Below, piece by piece: positions 7,633 to 18,596 of a stretch of DNA of 64,000 bases (positions are counted from its first letter, which is position 1; each line of letters opens with the position of its first letter). The notes beneath the pieces are model-generated. The model saw nothing but the letters and a program-made list of their open reading frames with translations, had not been told where the DNA came from and did not search any database. Origin of the DNA: Caldimonas thermodepolymerans (GTDB taxonomy: Bacteria; Pseudomonadota; Gammaproteobacteria; Burkholderiales; Burkholderiaceae_C); NCBI RefSeq assembly GCF_015476235.1, contig NZ_CP064338.1, forward strand, positions 558,001-622,000, in the 5' to 3' direction. Position numbers and translations under genes: made by a program.

Positions 7633-8414
7633 GCACGCGCGAGGAACGGGCCGTCCTGCGGCTGGCCAACGTCGAGAGCTCCTACGGGCAGGTCAAGGCG
7701 ATCCGCGGCATCAGCCTCGGCGTCGCGCGCGGCGAGGTGGTCACGGTGCTGGGCTCCAACGGCGCGGGCAAGACCACCATCCTGAAGACCATCTCGGGCA
7801 TCCTGGACCCGGACAAGGGCGAGATCCTGTACGACGGCCGCTCCATCGTGGGCGAGGACCCGTCGGTGATCGTGCGGCGCGGCATCAGCCACGTGCCGGA
7901 AGGGCGCGAGGTGTTCCCGCTGCTGTCGGTGCGCGACAACCTGCTGATGGGCGCCTACACGCGCAGCGACCGCGACGCCGTGGCGCGCGACCTGGAGATG
8001 GTCTACGGCTACTTCCCCATCCTCAAGGAACGCGCGCAGCAGAACGCCGGGCTGCTGTCGGGCGGCCAGCAGCAGATGCTGGCGATCTCGCGCGCGCTGA
8101 TGGCCGACCCGCAGATCGTGCTGCTCGACGAGCCCAGCCTGGGCCTGAGCCCCAAGCTGACCAAGGAGATCTTCGAGATCGTCGTGCGCATCAACCGCGA
8201 GCGCGGCACGACCATCCTGGTCGTGGAGCAGAACGCCAACATGGCGCTCAATGCTGCCGATTACGGCTACGTGCTGGAGAACGGCCGCATCGTCATGGAG
8301 GATACCTGTGCGGCGCTGCGCGAGAAGGACGACATCAAGGAGTTCTACCTCGGCATGAAGGATGCCGGCGTGCGCGGCGAGCGACGCTGGAAGAAAAAGA
8401 AGAACTGGCGCTAG
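7629..8414 (+). CDS. livF: ABC transporter ATP-binding protein LivF
   Basis: A 261-residue second ATPase. Walker A GSNGAGKT is at residues 42-49, the signature is LLSGGQQQMLAISRAL, and Walker B is VLLDEPSLGLSP. ATG 7629 overlaps the livG stop. The C-terminus is extended by a basic tail (GERRWKKKKNW), which is unusual for LivF but does not disturb the ATPase. It works with LivG to drive import. Confidence 0.92.
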   Translation: MSTREERAVLRLANVESSYGQVKAIRGISLGVARGEVVTVLGSNGAGKTTILKTISGILDPDKGEILYDGRSIVGEDPSVIVRRGISHVPEGREVFPLLSVRDNLLMGAYTRSDRDAVARDLEMVYGYFPILKERAQQNAGLLSGGQQQMLAISRALMADPQIVLLDEPSLGLSPKLTKEIFEIVVRINRERGTTILVVEQNANMALNAADYGYVLENGRIVMEDTCAALREKDDIKEFYLGMKDAGVRGERRWKKKKNWR

Positions 8415-8432
8415 CGCGATGCAGGAGTGCGC

Positions 8433-10268
8433 ATGAACGGATCGCAGGGACACGTCGAGCGGGCGCAGACCATCGCCCAGCTGTTCTGGCAGCTGGCCGG
8501 GGCACGCGGCGACGCCGTGATGATGCGGCAGAAGGAACTCGGCATCTGGCAGTCGTACAGCTGGAACGCGGTGCGCGAGACGGTGAGCGACATCGCCGCC
8601 GGCCTGATCGAGCTCGGCCTGCAGCCGGGCGAGGTGATCTCCATCCTCTCGAACACGCGGCGCGAGTGGCTGTGGGCCGACCTGGGCGGGCTGGCCGCGG
8701 GCGCCGTGGTCAGCGGCGTCTACCCGACCGACTCGGCCTCGCAGCTGGAGTACCTGTGCGACGACTCGCGCAGCGTCTACCTGTTCGTCGAAGACGAGGA
8801 GCAGCTGGACAAGTACCTCACGGTGCGCGAGCGCCTGCCCGGCATGCGCCGCGTCATCGTGTTCGACATGAAGGGCCTGGAGGACTTCGAGGACCCGCAG
8901 GTGATGAGCCTGGACCGGCTGTGCGAGCTGGGCCGCGCGCGCCGCCAGCGCCACCCGGACGAGGTGGCGCAGCGCCTGCAGTCGCGCGGCCGCGAGGACC
9001 TGGCGATCCTGGTCTACACCTCCGGCACCACCGGCCGCCCGAAGGGTGCGATGCTCTCGAATGCCAACCTGCTGGCGGCGATCGGCGCGCTGGACCGCTT
9101 CCTGCCGCGCCTGCACGACGCGGAGCGGGTCAGCTTCCTGCCGATGTGCCACGTCTCGGAGCGCATCATCGGCACCTACTATGCGATGCTGGGCGGCGCG
9201 CGCATGAACTTCGTCGAGCGGCCGGAGACGGTGTTCGAGAACATCCAGGAGATCCAGCCGCACCTGTTCGGCGGCGTGCCGCGCATCTGGGAGAAGCTCT
9301 ACTCGCGCGTCACCACCGCAGTCAGCGAGGCGGCGCCGTTCCAGCAGTGGGCCTACCGCAAGGCGATTGCCTGGGGCATGGCGGCGGCGCGCCACCGCGA
9401 GCGCGGCGAGCCGGTGCCCTGGCCGGTGCGCGCGCGCGCCTGGCTGGCGCACGTGCTGGTGCTCGACAACGTGCGCCGCATGATGGGGCTGCACCGCACC
9501 CGCGTGGCGATCACCGGGGCCGCGCCGATCTCGCCCGACCTGCTGCGCTGGTACCTGGCGCTGGGCATCGAGCTGGACGAGCTGTGGGGCATGTCCGAAC
9601 TGGCGGGTGCGGCGGCCTGCAACCCGCCGGGGCGTGCGCGCATCGGCAGCGTCGGCGTCCCGATGCCGGACATGGAGCTGCGCATCTCCCCCGAGGGCGA
9701 GCTGCAGGTGCGCGGGCCGCAGGTGTTCATGGGCTACCTCAACCTGCCGGACAAGACCGCCGAGACCTTCGACGACGGCTGGCTCAGGACCGGCGACGTG
9801 GGCCGCTGCGACCCGGACGGCTACTTCTACATCACCGACCGGATGAAGGACATCATCATCACGGCCGGGGGCAAGAACATCACGCCGTCGGAGTGGGAGA
9901 ACCAGCTCAAGTTCAGCCCCTACGTCACCGACGCCGTGGTCATCGGCGACAAGCGGCCCTACCTGACCTGCTTGGTGATGATCGACCAGGAGAACGTCGA
10001 GCGCTGGGCGCAGGAACGCAACATCCCGTTTAGCGACTTCCGCTCGCTGACGCGCAACCCCGAGGTGATCCGCCTGATCGGCGAGGAGATCGAGAAGGTC
10101 AACCAGGAATTCGCGCGCGTCGAGCAGATCAAGCAGTTCCGGCTGATCGAGCAGCGCCTGACCGCCGAGGACGAGGAGATGACGCCGACGATGAAGCTCA
10201 AGCGCAAGCTGGTCAGCCAGAAGTACGCCGAGCTGATCGAGTCCATGTATGCCGCCAAGGCGGCCTGA
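8433..10268 (+). CDS. Long-chain-type acyl-CoA synthetase (AMP-forming)
   Basis: A 611-residue adenylate-forming enzyme that activates a carboxylic acid to its CoA thioester. The AMP-binding motif YTSGTTGRPKG is at residues 195-205; the later [11 protein letters not shown] and ITDRMKDIIITAGGKNI are the hinge and C-terminal domain motifs. The roughly 600-residue length and the long middle domain (FGGVPRIWEKLYSR) put it with long-chain synthetases (FadD15/bubblegum-like). ATG 8433 has GGAG six bases upstream. Placed between the ABC ATPases and the binding protein, it probably traps the imported acid as CoA ester. Exact substrate unknown. Confidence 0.88.
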   Translation: MNGSQGHVERAQTIAQLFWQLAGARGDAVMMRQKELGIWQSYSWNAVRETVSDIAAGLIELGLQPGEVISILSNTRREWLWADLGGLAAGAVVSGVYPTDSASQLEYLCDDSRSVYLFVEDEEQLDKYLTVRERLPGMRRVIVFDMKGLEDFEDPQVMSLDRLCELGRARRQRHPDEVAQRLQSRGREDLAILVYTSGTTGRPKGAMLSNANLLAAIGALDRFLPRLHDAERVSFLPMCHVSERIIGTYYAMLGGARMNFVERPETVFENIQEIQPHLFGGVPRIWEKLYSRVTTAVSEAAPFQQWAYRKAIAWGMAAARHRERGEPVPWPVRARAWLAHVLVLDNVRRMMGLHRTRVAITGAAPISPDLLRWYLALGIELDELWGMSELAGAAACNPPGRARIGSVGVPMPDMELRISPEGELQVRGPQVFMGYLNLPDKTAETFDDGWLRTGDVGRCDPDGYFYITDRMKDIIITAGGKNITPSEWENQLKFSPYVTDAVVIGDKRPYLTCLVMIDQENVERWAQERNIPFSDFRSLTRNPEVIRLIGEEIEKVNQEFARVEQIKQFRLIEQRLTAEDEEMTPTMKLKRKLVSQKYAELIESMYAAKAA

Positions 10269-10301
10269 CCCCCCTTCACCACGACCACAGGAGACAACCG
10301 G

Positions 10302-11468
10302 ATGAGCATCAAGGCATATGCAGCAGCGGCGGCCTTGTCCATCGCCAGCCTGGCCGCCTCGGCCACGCAGGGCGTGACCGACAAGGAGATCGTCCTCGGC
10401 GTGATCACCGACCTCTCGGGCCCGATCGCGCTGTACGGCAAGGAAGCCCGCAACGCCTTCCTGATGAAGGCCGACGAGATCAATGCCAAGGGCGGCATCA
10501 ACGGCCGCAAGATCAAGCTCATCATCGAGGACAACGCCTACGACCCGAAGCGGGCATTGATGGCGGCGCAGAAGCTGGTGGTGCGCGACCAGGTGTTCGC
10601 GGTGCTGGGGCACCTGGGCACGGCCACCGCGCTGGCCGCGCAGCCGATCCTGCTGGAGAACAAGGTCTACAACTTCCTGCCGCAGGCGGCCTCGAAGGAA
10701 CTGTACGACCCGCCCAGCCCCTACAAGATCGGGCTGGCACCCTCGTACCACTCGATGGCGCGTGCCTCGCTGGCCCACCTGCTGAGCAAGAAGAAGTACG
10801 AGCGCATCGGCATCCTGTACCAGGACGACGAGATGGGCCAGGACGTGCTGCGCGGCATGGAGGACTACCTGAAGTCCATCAACCGCTCGCTGGTCGAGAA
10901 GACCTCGTACAAGCGCGGCGCCACCGACTTCTCGTCGCAGATGGCCAAGCTGCGTGCGGCCAACTGTGACCTGGTCCTGCTGGGCACCACGCTGCGCGAG
11001 GCGGTCGGCGCGGTGCTGGAAGCGCGCAAGCTGGGCTTCAATCCGGAGTTCCTCGCCTCGGCGGCCAGCTACTCCAACCAGGTGCCGGCGCTGGGCGGCA
11101 AGGCGATGGACGGCCTGTACGCCGCGACCTTCACGCCGATCCCGTACGCGGATGACCCGAACCCGGCGGTGCGCGCGTACTACGAGGCGTACAAGAAGCG
11201 CTTCAACGAGGACCCGGGCCTGTACTCGATGTACTCGAACTACACGCTCGACGTGTTCGCCAAGGTGGCGGAGAAGGTCGGTCCCAACCTCACCACCGAG
11301 GCCTTCAACCAGGCGCTCAAGACGGTCAAGCTCCAGCCCGACGAGCTGGGCAACCCGGGCTTCGACGTGAGCGACAACCACCGCCTGGCGGTGCGCAAGA
11401 TCCGCCTGGTGCAGATCGTGGACGGCAAGTGGCGCGTCGTCAGCGACTGGCTGGACACGAAAGAGTGA
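10302..11468 (+). CDS. livK: ABC transporter substrate-binding protein (LivK-type)
   Basis: A 388-residue periplasmic receptor. The signal peptide is about residues 1-22 (MSIKAYAAAAALSIASLAAS), and the mature part starts TQGVTDKEIVLGVITDLSGP, a standard type 1 periplasmic-binding fold opening. Other family segments are GGINGRKIKLIIEDNAYDP and the two-lobe hinge region. AGGAGA precedes the ATG. The SDR gene starts two bases after its stop. As last transport gene of the operon it should deliver ligand to LivHM; the pocket cannot be assigned from sequence. Confidence 0.9.
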   Translation: MSIKAYAAAAALSIASLAASATQGVTDKEIVLGVITDLSGPIALYGKEARNAFLMKADEINAKGGINGRKIKLIIEDNAYDPKRALMAAQKLVVRDQVFAVLGHLGTATALAAQPILLENKVYNFLPQAASKELYDPPSPYKIGLAPSYHSMARASLAHLLSKKKYERIGILYQDDEMGQDVLRGMEDYLKSINRSLVEKTSYKRGATDFSSQMAKLRAANCDLVLLGTTLREAVGAVLEARKLGFNPEFLASAASYSNQVPALGGKAMDGLYAATFTPIPYADDPNPAVRAYYEAYKKRFNEDPGLYSMYSNYTLDVFAKVAEKVGPNLTTEAFNQALKTVKLQPDELGNPGFDVSDNHRLAVRKIRLVQIVDGKWRVVSDWLDTKE

Positions 11469-11470
11469 CC

Positions 11471-12262
11471 ATGAGCCATGACCCGGCACCGCGGCTGCCC
11501 TGGGCAGCGCTGTTCGGGCTGCAGGGGCGCACGGCGCTGATCGCCGGCGCCTCCAGCGGCATCGGACGACACATCGCAGGGGTCTACGCCGCCGCCGGCG
11601 CGCAGGTCGTGCTGGCGGCGCGCCGCATGGACCGCCTCGCCGAGGCCGTGGCGCAGCTGCGCGGTCAGGGCCATGCGGCCCACGGCGTGGCGCTGGACGT
11701 GACCCGCGGCGAGACCATCGCCGCCGCGTTCGATGCGGCCGAGCAGGTGGCCGGCGCGCCGGTCGACATCCTCTACAACAACGCCGGCATCATCTACAGC
11801 AAGCCGTTCATCGAGCAGGACGAGGCCGAGATCGCGCGCGTGTTCGACACCAACCTCAAGGGCGCCATGCTGGTGGCCCAGGAGGCGGCACGCCGCATGG
11901 TGCGGCGCCGCAGCGGGGTGATCATCAACATCGCCTCCTCGGCCGGGCTGCGCGCCGGCGGCACGCTGTCGAGCTACTGCGCCTCCAAGGCGGCGCTGGT
12001 GCACCTGACCCACGTGATGGCGCTGGAGCTGGCCAGCAAGGGCATCCGCGTCAACGCGATCTGCCCCGGCAACATCGCCACCGACATGCAGGAGGCGCTC
12101 AAGCCCTTCGAGGAGACGCTCGTCAAGCGCACGCCGATGCGCCGCTTCGGGCAGCCCGACGACCTGGACGGCGTCTCGCTGCTGCTGGCAGCCGATGCCG
12201 GCCGCTACATCACCGGCGCGGCGATCCCGGTCGACGGCGGACAGGTGCTGACCTGGATGTGA
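11471..12262 (+). CDS. Short-chain dehydrogenase/reductase (SDR)
   Basis: A 263-residue classical SDR. The nucleotide-binding GASSGIG motif is at residues 26-32, followed by NNAG, and the catalytic part is SSxxGLRAG...YCASK with the usual Tyr-xxx-Lys. The C-terminal PVDGG motif is present. It starts two bases after livK, so it is the last gene of the liv operon. The enzyme oxidises or reduces a hydroxy/keto group, perhaps of the imported compound; the substrate cannot be told. A strong hairpin terminator follows at 12278-12311. Confidence 0.85.
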   Translation: MSHDPAPRLPWAALFGLQGRTALIAGASSGIGRHIAGVYAAAGAQVVLAARRMDRLAEAVAQLRGQGHAAHGVALDVTRGETIAAAFDAAEQVAGAPVDILYNNAGIIYSKPFIEQDEAEIARVFDTNLKGAMLVAQEAARRMVRRRSGVIINIASSAGLRAGGTLSSYCASKAALVHLTHVMALELASKGIRVNAICPGNIATDMQEALKPFEETLVKRTPMRRFGQPDDLDGVSLLLAADAGRYITGAAIPVDGGQVLTWM

Positions 12263-12277
12263 CCGGTACGGCGCCAA

Positions 12278-12311
12278 ATGAAGAAAGGGGGCTGCGGCCC
12301 CCATTCTTCAT
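12278..12311. terminator. Bidirectional hairpin terminator
   Basis: Two 15-nt arms (12278-12292 and 12297-12311) pair with one mismatch around a TGCG loop. The stem is GC-rich at the top with A/T-rich flanks on both strands, so it can stop both the SDR transcript and the convergent EamA transcript. Confidence 0.8.
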
Positions 12312-12330
12312 GGCGTTGCGGCATCCGCCG

Positions 12331-13248
12331 TCAGGCGGGCCGCGCACCACCGGAGCGGGTGCCCAGCCGCGTGCCGGCCAATACCAGGCCCAGGCCGACC
12401 AGGTGCCACAGCGTGAGTGATTCGCCGAGGAACAGCACCGACACCAGCACCGAGAACACCGGCATCCAGTACAGCCAGACCGAGGCGCGGCTCATCCCGA
12501 TGCGCCCGATCGCGACGTTCCACATCAGGCCGCCGATGCCGGTGGACACCACGCCCGAGAGCACCGCGACCCACCACCACAGCGGGTCGGGCGACAGGCG
12601 CGGCGCAGCGCCGGTGGCCCAGGCCTGCGCGCTGCCGTGCAGCAGCAGGCAGGCCGCGCCGACCGCGTGGACGAACAGGCTGATGCGCAGCGCGTCGATG
12701 CCGCGCGCCAGGCGCTGCACCAGCACCGCGCCGAAGGTGAACGACAGCACCGCAAGCAGCACCAGCAGGTCGCCGACGCCGGCCTCGGCCAGCTCGGCCG
12801 CCGGGCGGTGCAGGATCACCAGCGCGACGCCGGCCAGGCCCAGCATGGCGCCCGCGAGGCGCCGGCCACCGAGGCGCTCGCCGAGCAGCAGCAGCGCGAC
12901 CAGGCCCGACAGCAGCGGGTTGAGCGCGGTGATCAGCGAGGCGTTGGTGGCGCTGCTGCGCGCGATGCCGACGGCCAGCAGCCACTGGTTGATGTAGACC
13001 ATCAGGATGCCGCAGGCGGTGAGCGCGCACAGCTGGCGGAGGTTGAGTGCCCAGCCGGACGGGCGGGCATGCAGCACCAGCAGCGCCTGCGGCAGGCAGG
13101 CCACGCCCATGCGCAGGCCGGACAGCCACAGCGGGTCGAAGTGCGTCGACAGCAGCTTGATGACGGGCAGGCTGGTGCCCCACAGCACGGTGGTGGCAAG
13201 CAGCAGCCAACGGACGTCGGTGCGCGGTGACGTGGCGGTCGTGTCGAT
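12331..13248 (-). CDS. EamA/DMT-family transporter
   Basis: About 305 residues with ten hydrophobic segments and two EamA repeats, an inner-membrane drug/metabolite exporter type. Markers are VLWGTSLPVIKLL in the first helix, NASLITALNPLLSGLVALLL at the end of repeat 1 and VLVSVLFLGESLTLWHLVG in repeat 2. The only standard start, GTG 13188, would cut the first helix. The frame continues upstream and shows AGGAG eight bases before an ATC at 13248-13246, giving an N-terminus IDTTATSPRTDVRWLLLATT. I propose an AUC start. The shared island motif with -10 CATCAT lies just upstream, so the exporter is probably co-regulated with the catabolic genes. Confidence 0.8.
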   Translation of the reverse strand: MDTTATSPRTDVRWLLLATTVLWGTSLPVIKLLSTHFDPLWLSGLRMGVACLPQALLVLHARPSGWALNLRQLCALTACGILMVYINQWLLAVGIARSSATNASLITALNPLLSGLVALLLLGERLGGRRLAGAMLGLAGVALVILHRPAAELAEAGVGDLLVLLAVLSFTFGAVLVQRLARGIDALRISLFVHAVGAACLLLHGSAQAWATGAAPRLSPDPLWWWVAVLSGVVSTGIGGLMWNVAIGRIGMSRASVWLYWMPVFSVLVSVLFLGESLTLWHLVGLGLVLAGTRLGTRSGGARPA

Positions 13249-13270
13249 GGCCGTCTCTCCTGACGCCGCG

Positions 13271-13306
13271 ATGATGCCCGCGCGCCCGGGCGGGCGCTTG
13301 TGTCAA
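13271..13306 (-). promoter_or_regulatory. Island promoter motif (EamA transporter)
   Basis: On the minus strand TTGACACAAG starts at 13306, with the hexamer CATCAT at 13276-13271 and 24 nt between them. It faces away from the motif at 13332, and the two copies are 25 bp apart in a divergent layout. Confidence 0.5.
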
Positions 13307-13331
13307 CTGGCCGCGGCGCCGCAGCAGCCAC

Positions 13332-13367
13332 TTGACGCAAGCCTCGCCGGGGCTCGGCTGGTAGCTT
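13332..13367 (+). promoter_or_regulatory. Island promoter motif 2 (beta-oxidation operon)
   Basis: AGCCAC precedes TTGACGCAAG (13332-13341). The -10-like TAGCTT is at 13362-13367 after the constant 24 nt. The FadB-like gene starts 33 nt later. Confidence 0.6.
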
Positions 13368-13399
13368 GAGGCCTTCTTCCGACAGTTGCACAGGACCCC

Positions 13400-15529
<2,130 letters not shown>

Positions 15530-15548
15530 ATCACCACCGGAGCATTCC

Positions 15549-16733
15549 ATGAGAGAAGCAGTCATCGTTTCCACCGCGCGCACCCCGATCGGCCGGGCCT
15601 TCCGCGGCGCCCTCAACAACATCAAGTCGCCGACCATGACCGCGCACGCGATCCGCCACGCGGTGCAGCGCGCGGGCGTGGACGGCGCGGAGATCGACGA
15701 CGTCGTGATCGGCACCGTGCTGTCGGCCGGCACCGCCGGCGGCAACCTGGCGCGCAACGCGGCGCTGGCGGCCGGGCTGCCGATGACGGTGGCGGCGCAG
15801 ACCATCGACCGCCAGTGCTCTTCGGGCTTGATGGCGATCGCGATCGCGGCCAAGCAGATCATGGTCGACGGCATGCAGGTCACGGTGGCCGGCGGCCAGG
15901 ACAACATCTCCGCGGTGCAGAACCGCTACATGGCCTGGACCGCCGAGGACGCGGACCCGAACGTCATCGCCGCTGCGCCGCACGCCTACATGCCGATGCT
16001 GCAGACGGCCGAGTACGTCTCGAAGAAGTACGGCATCACCCGCGAGGCGCAGGACATCTACTCGGCCGAGTCGCAGCGCCGCACCGCGCTGGCACAGCAG
16101 CAGGGCCTGTTCGACGCCGAGATCGTGCCGGTCACGGCGACGATGGCGGTGGTCGACAAGGACACCAAGGAAGTCAGCTACAAGGAAGTGACGCTTTCGC
16201 GCGACGAGGGCAACCGACCCGAGACCACGGTCGAGACGCTGGCGGGCCTGAAGCCCGTGATCGAAGGCGGCGTGGTGACGGCCGGCAACGCCAGCCAGCT
16301 GTCCGACGGCGCCTCGGCCTGCGTGCTGATGGAGCGCAAGCTGGCCGAGCAGCGCGGGCTGCAGCCGCTGGGCATCTACCGCGGCATCGCGGTCGCCGGC
16401 TGCGAGCCGGAGGAAATGGGCATCGGCCCGGTCTACGCGATCCCCAAGCTGCTCAAGCAGCACGGCCTGAAGGTCGACGACATCGGCTTGTGGGAGCTCA
16501 ACGAGGCGTTCGCCTGCCAGGTGCTGTACTGCCGCGACAAGCTGGGCATCGATCCGGAGAAGTACAACGTCAACGGCGGCAGCATCTCGATCGGCCACCC
16601 GTACGGCATGACCGGATCGCGCCTGGTGGGCCACGCGCTGATCGAGGGCAAGCGGCGCGGCGTGCGCTACGTCGTGATCTCGATGTGCGTGGGCGGCGGC
16701 ATGGGGGCGGCCGGGCTGTTCGAGGTGGTCTGA
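15549..16733 (+). CDS. Acetyl-CoA C-acyltransferase (thiolase)
   Basis: A 394-residue thiolase that cleaves 3-ketoacyl-CoA with CoA. The nucleophile is C90 in DRQCSSGLM, the general base is H350 in [12 protein letters not shown], and the second cysteine is C380 in [10 protein letters not shown]. Length and motifs fit thiolase I/II degradative enzymes. Its TGA overlaps the ATG of the next gene (TGATG), which couples it to the acyl-CoA dehydrogenase. It is the partner of the FadB-like protein upstream. Confidence 0.93.
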   Translation: MREAVIVSTARTPIGRAFRGALNNIKSPTMTAHAIRHAVQRAGVDGAEIDDVVIGTVLSAGTAGGNLARNAALAAGLPMTVAAQTIDRQCSSGLMAIAIAAKQIMVDGMQVTVAGGQDNISAVQNRYMAWTAEDADPNVIAAAPHAYMPMLQTAEYVSKKYGITREAQDIYSAESQRRTALAQQQGLFDAEIVPVTATMAVVDKDTKEVSYKEVTLSRDEGNRPETTVETLAGLKPVIEGGVVTAGNASQLSDGASACVLMERKLAEQRGLQPLGIYRGIAVAGCEPEEMGIGPVYAIPKLLKQHGLKVDDIGLWELNEAFACQVLYCRDKLGIDPEKYNVNGGSISIGHPYGMTGSRLVGHALIEGKRRGVRYVVISMCVGGGMGAAGLFEVV

Positions 16734-18568
16734 TGGAATCGCTGCTGCTGTCGCGCCGCGACCTGGAGTTCATGCTGTTCGAGTGGCTGCAGGTGCAGTC
16801 GCTTGCCGAACGCGAGCGCTACGCAGACCACTCGCGCGAGACGTTGTCGGCGGCGCTGGACACCTACGAGGCCATCGCGCGCGACTTCTTCGCACCCCAC
16901 AACAAGAAGAACGACCAGCATGAGCCGCAGTTCGACGGCGAGCGCGTGACCGTGATCCCCGAGGTGAAGGCCGCGCTGCGGGCCTTCTCCGAGGCGGGGC
17001 TGATGGCCGCGCGCCAGGACTACGAGCTGGGCGGCATGCAGCTGCCGTTCGCGGTCGAGCGTGCGGGCGTGGCCTACGCGATGGCGGCCAACCTGGCGAC
17101 CAGCGGCTTCGCGTTCCTGACCATCGCCAATGCCGAGCTGCTGCTGACCTACGGCACGCCCGAGCAGGTCGACCGCTACGTGCGGCCGATGATGCAGGGG
17201 CGCTTCTTCGGCACGATGTGCCTGTCCGAGCCGCAGGCCGGTTCGTCGCTCGGCGACATCCGCACGCGCGCCGAGCCGCGCCCGGACGGCACCTACCGCC
17301 TGTTCGGCAACAAGATGTGGATCTCGGGCGGCGAGCACGAGGTGTCCGAGAACATCGTCCACCTGGTGCTGGCCAAGATCCCCAACCCGGACGGCAGCCT
17401 GCCGCCCGGCGTGCAGGGCATCTCGCTGTTCCTGGTGCCGCGCCGGCTGGTGCAGCCCGACGGCTCGCTCGGCGAGCGCAACGACGTGGTGCTCGCCGGC
17501 CTGAACCACAAGATGGGCTACCGCGGCCTGCCCAACTGCCTGCTCAACTTCGGCGAGGGCAGGCACACGCCGCAGGGCGAGCCGGGGGCGCTGGGCTACC
17601 TGGTGGGCGAGGCGGGCAAGGGGCTCGCCTGCATGTTCAAGATGATGAACGAGGCGCGCATCGCGGTGGGCCTGTCGGCCGCGGTGCTCGGCTACACCGG
17701 CTACCTGCATGCGCTGGACTACGCGCGCAACCGCCCGCAGGGGCGGCTGCCCGGGCAGAAGGACCCGACCCAGCCGCAGGTGCCGATCGTGCGCCACCCC
17801 GACGTCAAGCGCATGCTGCTGACCCAGAAGGCCTATGCCGAGGGCGGGCTGGCGCTGGCGCTGTACAGCGCGCGGCTGATCGACGAGCAGCACAGCGCGC
17901 CGGACGCCCAGGCGCGCATCGATGCCGAGCGCCTGCTGGACCTGCTGACGCCGGTGACCAAGAGCTGGCCCTCGCAGTGGTGCCTGGAGGCGAACTCGCT
18001 GGCGATCCAGGTGCACGGCGGCTACGGCTACACGCGCGAATACAACGTCGAGCAGTTCTACCGCGACAACCGGCTCAACCCGATCCACGAGGGCACGCAC
18101 GGCATCCAGGCGCTGGACCTGCTGGGGCGCAAGCTGCGCCTGCATGACGGCGCCTCGCTGGCGCTGCTCGACGCGCGCGTGCGCGACACCATCGCCCGTG
18201 CCCGCGCCGGCGGTGATGCGGCGCTGGCCGCGCACGCGCAGGCGCTGGAGGACATCTGGGGGCACCTGGGCGAGACGACCACGCGCCTGCTGGCCGTGCC
18301 CGATGCCGATGCGCGCCTGGCCAACGCCGGTCCCTGCCTCGAGGCCTTCGGCCACGTGGTGATGGCCTGGATCTGGCTGGAGCAGGGCATCGCCGCCGCG
18401 CAAGGGCTCGCGAGCGCGGACGACGAGCGCTCGCAGCACTTCTACCGCGGCAAGCTGCAGGCCTGCCGCTACTTCTTCCACTGGGAGCTGCCGCGCGTGC
18501 CCGGCTGGCTGGCGGTGCTCGACCCGGTGGACCTGACGTGCGCCGAGATGCAGGACGAGTGGTTCTGA
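16733..18568 (+). CDS. Acyl-CoA dehydrogenase with C-terminal extension
   Basis: A 611-residue flavoprotein, longer than the usual 380-400. The extra parts are an N-terminal segment (about 50 residues) and a C-terminal helical domain (after about residue 465) typical of the large FadE-like proteobacterial group. FAD/substrate loops include MCLSEPQAGSSLGDIRTRA and NKMWISGGEHE. The catalytic glutamate is probably E453 in IHEGTHGIQ. It performs the first dehydrogenation of the acyl chain, passing electrons to ETF. It overlaps the thiolase gene by one base and is followed by an acyl-CoA synthetase after 28 nt. Confidence 0.9.
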   Translation: MESLLLSRRDLEFMLFEWLQVQSLAERERYADHSRETLSAALDTYEAIARDFFAPHNKKNDQHEPQFDGERVTVIPEVKAALRAFSEAGLMAARQDYELGGMQLPFAVERAGVAYAMAANLATSGFAFLTIANAELLLTYGTPEQVDRYVRPMMQGRFFGTMCLSEPQAGSSLGDIRTRAEPRPDGTYRLFGNKMWISGGEHEVSENIVHLVLAKIPNPDGSLPPGVQGISLFLVPRRLVQPDGSLGERNDVVLAGLNHKMGYRGLPNCLLNFGEGRHTPQGEPGALGYLVGEAGKGLACMFKMMNEARIAVGLSAAVLGYTGYLHALDYARNRPQGRLPGQKDPTQPQVPIVRHPDVKRMLLTQKAYAEGGLALALYSARLIDEQHSAPDAQARIDAERLLDLLTPVTKSWPSQWCLEANSLAIQVHGGYGYTREYNVEQFYRDNRLNPIHEGTHGIQALDLLGRKLRLHDGASLALLDARVRDTIARARAGGDAALAAHAQALEDIWGHLGETTTRLLAVPDADARLANAGPCLEAFGHVVMAWIWLEQGIAAAQGLASADDERSQHFYRGKLQACRYFFHWELPRVPGWLAVLDPVDLTCAEMQDEWF

Positions 18569-18596
18569 CGACGGCACGTTCCCGAGGAGACCGCCC

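Noticed and set aside
7584-11489. A 1301-codon open frame on the minus strand
   Set aside because: It lies antisense to livF, the synthetase and livK, and its translation is low-complexity His/Arg/Ala/Val-rich. It is a by-product of the high GC content at third positions.
13186-13188. GTG 13188 as start of the EamA transporter
   Set aside because: It lies inside the first membrane helix and has no ribosome site. The frame continues upstream to a well-placed AGGAG and ATC.
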